A DNA stretch of 64,000 nt, from NCBI GenBank assembly GCA_037176845.1, contig JAYKXP010000022.1:620001-684000 (forward strand). Direction: 5' to 3'. This document shows positions 45,791-56,993 of this stretch, piece after piece. Source of the stretch: Paramarasmius palmivorus (taxonomy: Eukaryota; Basidiomycota; Agaricomycetes; Agaricales; Marasmiaceae). A program made the translations under genes and the position numbers. A model generated the notes under the pieces. That model saw only the letters and a list, made by a program, of their open reading frames with translations, was not told the origin of the DNA and searched no databases. Positions within the stretch are counted from its first letter, which is position 1; every line of letters begins with the position of its first letter.

Positions 45791-47035
45791 GAGGGGTCTG
45801 TTTGAGGATCTCCGGCGTGATGGTCCAGAAGGCTTGAAGTTAGCTCCAGATTGGGTAAGGAAAGAGTCTTTGATGTCCTCGAGTCTATCGAAATCGTCGA
45901 ATAAGAGTCTGGAATTTGAAATCTCTTTCCTTGCAGCCTTGTCGAAGGCAATGACGTTGTGGTGGAGATTGGAGTTGATGTTGGTGAACTTGCCGATAAT
46001 GTAACGCCGGTAACTATCGAGTTCCTCTGTTCGTCCACCAAAGGCAAATTGCATTGCGTTCGAATAGTCATCCCAGCATTGGGACCACTCGGTTTGGTCT
46101 CCGATGTCTTCTGTTCGGAAATGGAGCTCCTTGTTGAGTTTACCAAATTCGATATAAGATCCTTTGAGGATTTCTCCCCAGAGCTCATCCGTGAACTTAG
46201 GGATCCCCGTTTGTGCTTTGAGTCGTCGTAACGCCTCCTTTTTGTCTCGGGAAAAGTTTTCGAGCTGTTCTGCAACATTCCGATGTCTATCGGTGATGGG
46301 GACCTGGTGTCGAACTGTCTCTTTCTCGAAGTGGAGTAAAGAGGACTTGAGTTTCTTCTTATGCTTGCGAGACTCGTCGTCGCTGCTGGAACTGCTAGAA
46401 CTTCCTGAACTGGAAGACTTGGAACGGGATCGATGTCTCCTTCGCCTGTGGTGACGACGCCGTCCTCTTCGCTCGACATCTGGGGAGCGTGAGCGAGATA
46501 GTGATCTCCTAGGTTGGGGAAAATGTTGTTGTCCGCCATTTTGCTCGTCGTGAAGTGTTTGGGAGCGTTCTTGCTCAGTACCCGGTTGCCGTAGTTGGCC
46601 ATCCCTTTGCGCTTGACGGAGATCCTGCTCGTGGGCATTAAGTTGGAGGATGAATGGCAAAAGGTAGCCATCTTCGTACGGTACTCCCGCACGGATGCAC
46701 CCTTGTCTGAGGATATTCTCGATAGCAAGCTGGGCTTGTTGGCGAGGAATCTTTCCCCGACGGAACTCCTCAACTTGCTGTTGTGCCTGGTCTCTTGATG
46801 CTGAGGTATCAGGGTTACGTTGGGCTCCAGATCCGGCGGTGTTGATAGACGGGAACCCAATGTTGATAGGTGGGAGTCGGACTCTAGAAGAGGAAGCATC
46901 TCCTGGTCCTGGTCGGTTGTCTGTTCTTGGGATTTGGAGCGGTCTGGGGAATTGCTGTTGCTGCTGGTGATATCGCTCATTGAGCGGCCATCCCCGGGAT
47001 GTCGGTGAAGCGGATCTGGGTCTCTCATCGACCAT
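45608..47035 (-). CDS. gag-like protein of the retroelement
   Basis: Frame starting MVDERPRSASPTSRGWPLNE. It is also open upstream to 47224 inside repeat A1. Low-complexity Gln/Pro/Arg-rich N-terminus, an SR-type segment (SLSRSRSPDVERRGRRRHHR and a long Ser run), then a folded Asp/Trp-rich region (TEWSQCWDDYSNAMQFAFGG, DSYRRYIIGKFTNINSNLHH). No CCHC knuckle is present, which is usual for this order. The last ~60 codons (from about 45790 down) are a shadow of the RT/RNase H frame. The real gag therefore probably ends by frame fusion at the internal deletion. Confidence 0.65.
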   Translation of the reverse strand: MVDERPRSASPTSRGWPLNERYHQQQQQFPRPLQIPRTDNRPGPGDASSSRVRLPPINIGFPSINTAGSGAQRNPDTSASRDQAQQQVEEFRRGKIPRQQAQLAIENILRQGCIRAGVPYEDGYLLPFILQLNAHEQDLRQAQRDGQLRQPGTEQERSQTLHDEQNGGQQHFPQPRRSLSRSRSPDVERRGRRRHHRRRRHRSRSKSSSSGSSSSSSSDDESRKHKKKLKSSLLHFEKETVRHQVPITDRHRNVAEQLENFSRDKKEALRRLKAQTGIPKFTDELWGEILKGSYIEFGKLNKELHFRTEDIGDQTEWSQCWDDYSNAMQFAFGGRTEELDSYRRYIIGKFTNINSNLHHNVIAFDKAARKEISNSRLLFDDFDRLEDIKDSFLTQSGANFKPSGPSRRRSSNRPLSQRISASGRARDTSRFSKIPLGSRIDHHWIRRGHRCSHHHVARGVQGAVDGSCQRLYGTR

Positions 47036-47076
47036 GAAAGATGATATTGAAGATGGAATATGAATATATTCAGAAA

Positions 47077-47424
47077 AAGCGCAAAAATGTACACTGTCAG
47101 ACGGTAAGAGAGAGTTTAACGATACTAAATAGTGAAACCTACCTGGCGGACGGTAAGAAAGAGATAAATCTCCTAGTCCGCCAGGAGGCCGTAGAGTAGG
47201 TGCGAGCGCATGACTCGCGAGCACGAGAACTGTGTCTCAGAATGATCGAGCGACTACGGCTCGGAATGCTGTGCGAACGACAACGGTTCGCGAAGAGATT
47301 GCCGCTGCGGACACGCGCAGGACACTCTCATCTGAGAGGGCAAGTAAGGATGGCAGGTCAAGGCTGAGTGAACTCATCACTCACCGGTTGATTGACCTTG
47401 TTAAAACTCCCCGTTTAAACCCGA
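47077..47424 (-). repeat. split direct repeat A1 (outer, 5' end of element)
   Basis: 348 bp, identical by eye to 43382-43729. It ends at 47424, where the sequence diverges (cccga followed by agaatc instead of ccaatc). Confidence 0.8.
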
Positions 47425-47498
47425 AGAATCTACCCAAAGTGGCGATGATGTACCGCGGAACTCCAGCCAGCTACTCTATATTGCCACGCGTGCAGACG

Positions 47499-47505
47499 TA
47501 TAAAT
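47499..47505 (+). promoter_or_regulatory. TATA-like element of the secreted protein gene at 47626
   Basis: TATAAAT lies 121 bp upstream of the ATG and 75 bp downstream of the retroelement end. A pyrimidine-rich stretch with CTC and CACTC motifs follows. Confidence 0.45.
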
Positions 47506-47625
47506 GCTCGTCGGAGCTTTGCTATTTCTCATCGAGTATCACCCTCTCGAATTTCACCTCTTCTTAGCACGTCTCCGACGAATCAATTCCACTCCTTTTC
47601 AACCCTCAACACTCTTTCAACCACA

Positions 47626-48657
47626 ATGCCTTCCTTCTCTACCCTCGCAATCTACATCCTCGCTGCCCTCGCCGCCACCTCTAGTGCGGCACCCATTGAT
47701 ACCACCCTCTTGACCGACGTGGCTCACAAAGTTGATGCCAAGGTCTCCGTCAACTCTCGAGGCGTCGAGCTCCCTGAAGTCGAGCTCCCTAAAGCAAATA
47801 TTGCTGCCGCGCTTGATGAACGTCAACTCGACCTTTTGAACAAGGTTATCCCCGCCGACGAGTTGCTTGAAAAAGTAGCTCCGGTGACTGACCTCGTTCA
47901 CGGAGTCACCAAGACTGTCGTGGATGCGCTCCCTCTTCGTGTCCGGGATGACGCGTGCACTCCCTGCAAGGCTGGAAGCATCGTCTCTGATGTCCTCAAC
48001 AAAGTCAGCCCTCTTCTTGAAAAAATTGGTGAGATTTGCTCTATCAACCCTGCCTCAGGTATCGAATATTAACTCATTGCGACAGAATCCCTCAAAGTCT
48101 CCGATATCACGGAAGAGACTCTCGACCCTATACTCAAGGAAGCTACCGACATCCTGTCCGGAGCCACTAGCACCATCAAGGGACTCGTCGGTACCGTTGA
48201 GGGTACCGTTGGCGAAGTTTCTATTGATGACCTTGCAAAGGAAATTGCACCTCTGTTGAACGTAGGTCTCGGGCACAAATTCTGCGATTCCCAGCTGATC
48301 TAATGTGCACAGACCGTCTTCGGCGCGCTTGGTGGAGTGCTCAACCTCGTGAAGGGCGCTGATCATGTCGAGAAGAAAGTCACTGACCTTCTCGACGGCG
48401 TAGCGTATGTTCTTTCCAACATATCCCATCGTCCCGTACGCTGACTAGAGTAATGTAGTTCCCCACTTGGTGACTTTGTTCACTCGATCACTGACCTCGT
48501 TGGAGGAGAGCTTTCTTCCGCCGTTCTTCCATTGGTTAGCAGCACCATCGGCCCGGTAATTTCTGAACTCGGCTGCCTTACCAACTTCGAGTTCTTGGGA
48601 ATCAACGTTGGCCAGTTGGCTGGTAAAGTTGTCGGTAGTGTTACTGGCTTGCTCTAA
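47626..48657 (+). CDS. small secreted helical protein
   Basis: Exons 47626-48028, 48086-48261, 48313-48404 and 48459-48657 encode 289 residues. A signal peptide (MPSFSTLAIYILAALAATSS) is followed by a long series of amphipathic Val/Leu/Asp segments: DLLNKVIPADELLEKVAPVT, DVLNKVSPLLEKI, STIKGLVGTVEGTVGEVSID, NLVKGADHVEKKVTDLLDGV. Only three or four cysteines are present (DDACTPCKAGS). The spacing of valine and leucine suggests an apolipoprotein-like or surface-active helical protein. I do not recognise the family. The gene starts only 202 bp from the retroelement, so its promoter may have been altered by the insertion. Confidence 0.75.
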
Positions 48658-48880
48658 GGATACACTTGTTACGACGGCATAACATCTTCTACTAATTATA
48701 CCACTGGCAATCTGTACACACTCATTGGATGTACTAGTAACTGGATTCCATTGATACCCAATAAAACATTTATTGGTTTCTTTATAACTACATGCTCGAT
48801 ACATAAGTGCAACTCAATCGTACATATAATATAAGGTTCATCCAAGTATCATATTGTATATTCATCCGATCCGGAATAAA

Positions 48881-50990
48881 TTAGACCCTGAAAACGTCCA
48901 CATCTACCTTTGGTCCCTCAGATCCAAACGATGCTACAGCATCAGTGGACCGTGTCGAACCATCCGGATTTATTGCTCGTAGTGCTACCACGGTAGGCCC
49001 CTGCGGCTGATTGAGCAGAGGTCAGTGAATGTTCTGATCTGTGATCTGGAACTGGGATGACAGGACGCACCCCGGTACCGTTGGATCCAGTTCCCTATTG
49101 GAAGCATTTATTATCAGTCAGCATAATAATGGTTGGTTGGACATACCGTCGAAGCATCTGAGGCAGAGATGTATACGTTGTTCCTCCCAGCTTGAGCACG
49201 CAGTGCGTTCCGGGAATTCAGCGAAGCCAGTAAACTGTTGGCATACACTGGGCGAAAGAAAATTAGATCCAGTTCGAAGCAAGAGGAGTCGACGTACATT
49301 TTCCGATGACAAAGTCAATAGCGATGAACCACAGGCTTCCTGGAGTTGCGATGAACTATGGCTCTGAAGTCAGAAGGCGGTCAACTCGAAGGAAAAGGCC
49401 TACTTACCACGATGACCTCTACAATGGCAACAGCACTACAGGAAGAGTTAGACCGGCGTTCCAGATCTTCCCACTCAACTCACGAAGTGAGCAGACAGCG
49501 GTTAACTGCGTAGATCATTAGCGTCGTAATTAGCATATTCGTCTTGCGAATGCCCGTCCGACTGTCGCGCAATAAAGCGCATAATGACGCAGCAACGAGA
49601 ATGTCGGAGAGAACGGCGAAAATGGCGAAGGGGGTTGCACCGGCGAGCTTGAAGGTGATCAGTCCGTCAACATGCTGATTCTGAGTGGCTGCAACGCGGT
49701 ATTTACCTTGACGGTTTCCGAAGTTTGAAAACGCGCGTAGGTTTTCTCGATGACTCTGCACAAGCCGGGTCACTCAGGTGGAAGAAGGGATCTGCGGAAG
49801 AGGAACATACAAGAAGGCCACGGTAACTGAGACGATTTTATTTAGCTGATGCCATGGGACCAGTAGCAAAGAACGTACCAATGCCAAACACTAAGATTGC
49901 GATCAGTAAACTTGAAAGTACTATCGTGGCGAAGAGACATACCGAAATGGAGAAAGACAAGAAGGGAAAGGACAGGAGATAATATCCATCGTACGAGGCC
50001 ACGAGCAACTAATCCAGTTCGCGTGAGGTCGGTCCTGAATGCCAGATAGTGGTGATACGTACTGGTATGTACTTGATGAGTGAAGAAGCTGCAACCGCTT
50101 GAGATAAATTTGGACTTCGGGTAGTATCGATAAGTATGCCTACCCTTGTGATATTATGCCAAGAACCAACTGCAACGCTCATATGAGATAACGAAAATCG
50201 GGAGGAGCGAGGTGAAACCTTACATTCAAGCAAACGCCAGCCTGGATGAAGGAGGCTTCGTAAGACCATGAAATCATCAGTGGGGTGCAAACTTACAGGT
50301 AGGGTCCTAATCATACCGTTGAGAACGACGTCCGAGAATCAATGATTATCAGTGACGCACCAATGGATATCTCTGAGACCGGCAGGGTTGTTGTAATTTG
50401 TGACCTACTTCTAGTCAGGGTGATGTTTATCAACAGGGTCCCGTGGTGCCTCACCAGATAATGATACATCGTTACCACCACTGGTCCAAAGGTTCAGCGG
50501 GTTGAAGTTGAACAGTTGTCAGACACATACCCAAAACCATATGTGCGGTGTCGAAAACCCTGTATCGGACGATCCCCAGGTCAGCGAATAATCGATTGAA
50601 CATGCCCAATGTACGAACCAAACCGTTGCAACCTGGCATATATCCTGCGTTAGCATTTGGTTTTACAGTGATTACGGGGGACAACTTACCATGAACTTGA
50701 GCCCCTTCGTGTCTTTAGGGTAATTGACATAGTATAGGTAGGTCTTCATAATGTCACCTGTAAGTATTGCATTCGGCACGTCTTGGGCAGAAACTCTCTG
50801 ACCTGGACAGTCGTAATCCCGTACAGACTAAGGAAAGTTCAGATTCTCCAACATGAACGTCGAGTCGGACTTCTCACATGCCAGTTACAATGGCTCCGAT
50901 GAGCCCAGCGCCTATCAATGCGTTAGTACCAGCGCGAGCGAAGTCTTTCTCGCACATACCGAATCTATCACCGACCGAGACACTATCCAT
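48881..50990 (-). CDS. DUF6534-type seven-helix membrane protein
   Basis: Split into roughly 15 small minus-strand exons. I place the start at MDSVSVGDRF (50990-50960), followed by 50911-50878, 50827-50803, 50743-50690, 50632-50619, 50559-50531 and 50480-50455, and the stop at 48881. Exon borders between about 50404 and 49780 are uncertain. Diagnostic pieces in order: GAGLIGAIVTGILYGITTVQ, TYLYYVNYPKDTKGLKFMVA, WVFDTAHMVL, VVVTMYHYL, SWSYEASFIQAGVCLN, LSPVLSLLVFLHF, ILVAASLCALLRDSRTGIRK, WFIAIDFVIGKLYANSLLAS. Together they match the heptahelical DUF6534 proteins of Agaricomycetes, whose role is unknown. Plasma-membrane sensing has been suggested only by topology. It ends with a polar tail, DVDVFRV. 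Confidence 0.78.
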
Positions 50991-53174
50991 TGTATAGGCT
51001 TTAAAGGATCGTCGATCTTCGGAGGTAAGGAAAGAGGATAGGGTCGGTTAAGGGCAGTAAACCTGGGGCACGGCAGGTATATAAGCACGTCCCAAGTATC
51101 CTGATTCCTCGTTTGGCATGCCTTTTGTGCTTCTTGAAGTTGACGTGAAAGGTAGAAAATGATTATCAGGGCGATGTGATGGCAACACGGGAAGCACCGA
51201 GCAAGTTCGAGTGCATGCAGCACCCCACTTGTGTTTCCGCACCGGGTTGTGTAGTGTGATCAAGGGTAATGAACCCCCGTTCCTTGCCTTCGAGTTGAGT
51301 AAGTATATGATGAATACAGTAGAGTAAATGAAAACGACGTGCCTGCATCAGAAAACGGGAAACACAATGCTGCCATGGACCTGGACCAGGGGAGGAATGA
51401 AATTCAGTCATCTTGCGTTCACTGCAACGCCGCAAATCGTGAGTATGTATTGGCAGATCAAACCCATATCAAAGAGATTGACGGCGATAGTCTTGCTGAT
51501 CGACCGTCCTCTCGGCCGATCAGCCTTCTCCAGAGGACGTTCCTGCACACCAGATACATACCGAATTAGTTAATGGGCCTGAAATATAGAGACTAGACCT
51601 CTACCTCTTCAATATGGGCGAAATAGTAGGCAATATTGCTTGCCAGGCTTTTCTAGATGGCTTACCGGCTCTCCATGTCGTGTACAACGTCCGTAGAAAA
51701 CGATCAATCAGCGCCTGTCACAACGGCCTTAAAAGGGTTTAAGAAAACACGATGGATCGCTTGTGACCTGTCAACAAGAGCTTGAGAGCACAAGGAGCTG
51801 GAGGCGAGAAATGCTTGGCAGCTTCGGAGAATGAAGGTGGAGTAGTTAGTGCACTTGAGTATGGCCGCAAGCTAGTCTTAGACCTGTCGTACCCCATAGC
51901 TGAAGTTTTGAAAGCCTGGAACAGAATGTGTGCAGACCAAGTCGGAGTGATAAGCTTTCTCTATCATGACGGAGAGAATGGGGCGGGCCGTGAAAGGTAC
52001 GTTTTTGAACTTCTTTTGTTCCGATGATTGGACGACATGTCTACGGATAGGCAATGTACATGCTGGTCTGATGTATGATACTGCCCCAGAGGCGGTAGAT
52101 TGAACAGGAGTCCCCACATGAGGCTGAAATGCATCATTCAAGTCCTAGATGACGCTCTAGAATCCCGAGTCTGGCAGCGGGAACACTATAATGTATAAGT
52201 CAATGAGAAAGAGATCATTCAAAGCCTCAGATGTATAAATTACTCGCGGTCATAGTGATCCCGTTTGCATGTCAGAGTGCGGGAACCAAAAATAGCAGTA
52301 AAAGACGGCTGGGGGTAAAACGGAACTAAATGTCACCTACGTTTCGAACATCAGAGATAGGCATAAGGGCATTGAATATATCAAAGAGATGTACCTTTTC
52401 CTACCGCAATCAGATGCTCAAGTACAAACGAGTACGAAAGTTTGGGGAGACGCGTCTTAAGACCCGTTTTTCCTAGACAAGGATCGCAGCATTAGGCACC
52501 TTGACTGGACTAGAGTCAAGGGAGGTAACTTAGGGATCATGAAGGTGATGGGCAAGAGCTTAGTGCTGCTTAGGGCCGGTTTCCTTCCTTAGACTTTTCG
52601 CACGACCGATGCTTTGTCTTCTCACTATACTACCGCTACCCCGCTACCAGCAATTTCTCCTCGTCGCTCTGTGAACGCCATGGATTTCATTTATTGCAGC
52701 AGAATCTTGCCAAGGACCCTTGAACACGACAATTCACCAGGTTGGAGGAAAGAGAAATGACAATAAAGGCAACAAAAGCGTTTTCAAGCGAACCCGAGCT
52801 CGGTAGGCAGTTTGCAGTTCTCTCATCATTAGTGACTGATGTCTCTACAGTACACACTGAACCTGAAAAGAATTACAAGTGGGTTCGATTTCAAGACAGA
52901 GGTTGATTCAGCTTGTTTGGGCAAGAAAGGCGTGGTTGTGAGGTACACAGACTTTCGGTTGTCTAGTGATGCTTTGTGGGTCCAAATTTATTAGAACAAG
53001 AAGCTCAACTAATTGTTGCGTTGCCCACATCAGAATCATTGTTTCTCGAGACTCGGTCTCTACAGAAAGAATAAGGCAGGAACACAATAATAACCACGGC
53101 CATCACTCCATATTTAACCATCAGCAAGCGTCGGATGGATCCCGTCAAGCTTTACGACTACTTTACGCCTAATC
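50991..53174. other. intergenic, no supported gene
   Basis: 2.2 kb, the longest empty stretch in the window. Frames up to about 100 codons near 50915-51435 overlap one another in antisense and have no motif. No repeat or tRNA fold was recognised. It includes the promoters of two divergent genes. Confidence 0.45.
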
Positions 53175-56100
53175 ATGAAGACCCTAACGAAGATCATGCA
53201 GATGTTTGGTGTGGCGAGGAAGGAGACGCAGCGACCCCGACAAACCAAGAATACGATTTCAAAGCCAAACCCCATACCCGAGACCGATCCTCATAACCTC
53301 ACCACTAGCGGTACATCATCATCATCAACCGTTTCTGCGACACTCCCTTCCCTCCCTCCGCACGGAAAGACTGCCCTCCGTAACGCCTCTCGTCGTCTCC
53401 GCCACGTCGGTGTCCTTCCTACTCGCACGCTACCGCTTATCACCTGCCAAGGATCCATCTGTCAGAGATGTCTTACCTTGAGCTTCAAACCTACGCCTTC
53501 ATCACCTCCCGTGACTTCTGCTGGCCACTATTTTCTTTACGAAGACGAAGACGAGAAGATGATATATTTCATTCCTGTCCCCCATCCACTACCGGACTCC
53601 TTTGTTGGATCTGAGTGTACATGGCGCTTTTCTCCTTATCTCGGCGAATCTTTCTGTTCGTCTGCGGAGGAATGTGACGCGCATGCGCTTTCACTTGGAG
53701 AGTTCAAGTATGTTGGGGCCAGAAAGTTTATGTATACTGGAGGCACGAATTCAGGCGCCTGGGCCTTGTTACGGTCTGTGAAAGTATCTCGTCATCGGAC
53801 TGTGTACGCGCTTTATCTCTTTCGTCGTATCCTATAAAGCTTACGATATGTTCCAAGTGTCATCGACCTCCAAACAGAAGAGCACACGCCTGAAACTCTG
53901 CCTGCTCCGAACGAGCATGCTCCTGAACCACTTCTCGGTACAAGGTACGCAAACTCCGAGCTGCAATCCTCAATCTTTGCGATTGACCATATGGTTCTCT
54001 CAGCGCTGCTGACGAGAGAGGTGACTCAGAAGAAGAAAGAAATACTGTATCCCATCGGCCACTTTCGCGGCACCCTCCAAAGATCGCAACCCCAGAACCA
54101 TGTATCACAAGGTATAGCTACCCTTACTACCCTTTTATACGTCTTGGCTGATATAGCTCGCTCCCAGAAGCCCACCAGGAGTGGAAAATGACACTGACGG
54201 GCAAGGATCGCGTCCTTTGCTAGACACGAACGGTGACTTCGAAACTCTATCTGTGACAGAAGACCAAGTATTGAAACCAAACGGACCCGCTGTGTCGATC
54301 TCCGTATCCACCTCAATCCCCCAAAATAATCGCGAGTCACATTCCAGAAAACCATCTGCACTTTCACTCATCACAGAGGAGACTGAAGGTGTTTCCGCAC
54401 CACGGACTCCTAGTACACCCTCATCACTTTCATCCGAAGAACTTACCATCCTACACACTCCACTGGCCGCCGGGTCTTCGAACGAGCTGCTCGAAGTCCA
54501 GCATATGCGCAAAACTCCGTCGCTACCTGCGGTCTCCAGGTTCTTCGTGAACCGCGAAGCAGTCTGGGATCGCCCGCAGAAGGAAAACGGAGATGCCGCT
54601 ATTCTTTCTCATGATGCCGAAACCTTGCTTTCCGAAACCAGCGATGGTATCATCCAGGATGAAGGCCAATTCTCGGAGCCGGAGCCGGAGCCAAGGCCCA
54701 CTAGCGCGTTCGCAGGACGAATCTGCCTAGACTGTAATACGATAGCCCTGGGCACAGCGGCAAAGATTGGGTATTATGTTACATATCCATCTATCGACCT
54801 CGACACCGCTATGCTCTGTTTTACCGTCGTTATCCCCAACCGTGACCCCGTACCCACGGACGAGTCACACGAACACTCGTGGTTGCATCTGGGTACTCTT
54901 GAGTATCGTGGTGATACAGAGGAAGAGGAGAGACAGTACTTTGATAGGTGCAGCATCCACAAGTACTACGTGAAGGCGCCTGAAGATCCCCGAGCTTGGA
55001 AAAGGATTCTTAAGATCATAGAGAACGGAGAAGTGATCAAGCTGGAGGTATCCGAGTCGGGTGCTCAACCGTCTATTTCCAGGTATGTTTGTCTTTTGAG
55101 GCTTTGTGATTCTCAGTGTATTAATCCCACGGTTTCAGCACAATCTCGCAAGTTGGGACATCTCATAGCGGTCATTCCTCGACCGAGCAAAATGTCACGG
55201 CTAGCATCTGCTTGCGATGCGGAACACTGTACTTCGACCCCTCTGCCCAAAACAGCGATTCTTCGGAAATAGACTACCATATGCATGGCCAGTACTTGGC
55301 AGATCTCGACGTCGAAGGGGGTATCATCCACTTCATCGGTCTTCCACCGGGTACAAGGACCTCTGGTGCATTAATCGCACTCAGAGCACCTGACCAATGG
55401 GCGTTCAGCGCGTCTGCCGTTCGATGTGGGCCTTGTTTAGAGCTGACTCAGCTGGGAGAGATGAAGCTCTTAGCTGAGGATCCTGAGCTGATATTAGATC
55501 TGGAACTCGGTCGAAGAGGTGTTGCGTACCAGCAGGCATGGGCACACTTATTCTCTGTCATGTCCAGAACCAAGTCACCCCACTCCCACATCCAAAGCCA
55601 CCTCTGCATGACCTGTGGGTCGATGTTCTTTGGATTGTCAATGCCCAACAGTGGACATGGTCACTATCTCCCTTACATGGACTTTGCGGAGAACGTTCTC
55701 CGTTTCTTGCGCGTTCCACCTGGGATACCGGGTACGTTAGTTGGGGAGACACGGAGCGGACAGTGGGTTTTGACACCCAAAGATGTCGAGCGACAGTGCG
55801 AACATGAAATATCAGAACTGGGAGATCTCGCTCTAGACCCAGAGACGGATAGGTTGGGACACGTAGTGTTCAGTGTTCAGAACATTCGAGACATTCCAGC
55901 GTGGGTCCGGCTGTTATCCATGGTCTTCGCAGCTGAGGAAGGGCAGATTCACCAAACTAACGAATCGACGAGACCTCCTGTGCAATCACAAACCCAACAA
56001 ACCCAGGTCCGCATAGAACCCTCTGAACGAGAGACTCAGGACCAGTCGAAGGGGTCTACAACACGCTCTCGACAGCCGCTTTCTAGGCATCGCTCTGCCT

Positions 56101-56756
56101 TTGTCGTTGAAGAGCGTCCGAATCCGGAGAATAAACTCGGAAGACGGTCGCACATGTCCCCCGGATCGACTTCAGCATCTGGATCCTCCGAAGCACATCC
56201 CTTTCGAGACCGACTACAAGAAGCCCCTGACTCACAATCGACCACCGCAAATGATCGCGCTGATACACCCATGGATGTATATAGCGGCGATGGCTACACG
56301 GATGGAGCACCATTGGCGAGACAAGATGATGCTGCTCACAGCGAAGGTTCACATATTCAAGGACACACAGTTCCATGGACCCCATGCAATCAGCATTGCA
56401 CGGTGACTGGAGTAGTTCCTCGAATAGACTTCACCTGGCCATGGGAAAATATACTTCACTTGCCACACCCTTCTGTGCCGCCCATTTACTTGCTTGGGCT
56501 TCTAGCGAAGGACCGTGAACGCCTGTTCGCTTTGGGGCATCATACAGTCGTGTTGTACAGACTCGGTCATTGGACCGATCTTGTTTGGGTCCCTGTAGAC
56601 GAATCTGATGATACTCCGGGGTCAATGATATGGAGCATTGTCAGGAGAATTCATGCCATAGATGATGGGCTACTGTGGCAGGTCTTAGCAATAGATGAAA
56701 GGAATTGGTTCTGGCATTGGTTACCGCGGTCTGCTCAGATTGCATACGGAAATTAG
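53175..56756 (+). CDS. unknown protein with four copies of a CxxC...CxxH module
   Basis: Exons 53175-53803, 53858-53944, 54004-54111, 54168-55082 and 55139-56756 (3357 nt, 1118 residues) with clean phases. It starts MKTLTKIMQMFG, like its convergent paralogue at 58760-61618 (MKNLTKFMLFLG). Four ~105-residue modules begin at Cys pairs C96/C99, C461/C464, C604/C607 and C736/C739. Each runs I/L-C-x2-C, then G-x-Y, then a strand like IHFIGLPP or IYFIPVPHPLP, a W/F, a C-x2-H-like pair before LG, and a final AW. Linkers are Ser/Thr/Glu-rich and disordered. The C-terminal ~130 residues form a Trp-rich region (DFTWPWENILHLPHPSVPP). No signal peptide or membrane helix. Zinc binding is inferred from Cys/His spacing only. 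I know no matching family. Confidence 0.72.
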
Positions 56757-56993
56757 AAGACTTATACCATAATTCTTTACCCATACAGCATAACGATACG
56801 ATGTAGTACTAGCTTAATGTCATTGATGAATAATCCACTAACACAAATGCCGGATTCGTTCCTCGATATTAAGGCCAAAATATCTATATCTTCGTCAGCA
56901 ATCCTAGAGGTTTCAAGGGCTTCAATTTATAAAGCAACGAAACGACAAAATGTTCATTGCGCTATTCTTGTACACTTGATTGGTCGGTATACC

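Larger units (their letters stand above)
43170..47424 (-). mobile_element. Ngaro-like tyrosine-recombinase retroelement, internally deleted
   Basis: DIRS-order retrotransposon read on the minus strand. Repeats follow the split direct repeat plan A1 - genes - B1 A2 - B2. A1 is 47077-47424 and A2 is 43382-43729 (348 bp each). B1 is 43729-43827 and B2 is 43170-43268 (99 bp each). By eye both pairs are identical, so insertion was recent. Genes in order: gag-like, RNase H, tyrosine recombinase. The reverse-transcriptase fingers and palm with the YxDD-type motif are not found, and the total length (4.25 kb) is shorter than complete relatives. It is therefore probably non-autonomous. A 113-bp segment separates A2 from B2. 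No target-site duplication is expected for this order. Confidence 0.8.

Noticed and set aside
45790..47094. Upstream half of the 740-codon minus-strand frame of the retroelement
   Set aside because: It overlaps the gag-like frame in another phase, is Ser/Thr/Pro-rich and lacks RT motifs. Only the part below about 45790 matches RT-thumb and RNase H patterns.
54172..55272. Treating 54181-55272 as a separate gene
   Set aside because: It has no ATG at its beginning. Frames and splice sites join it to the exons before (acceptor at 54167) and after (donor at 55082), giving one 1118-residue protein.
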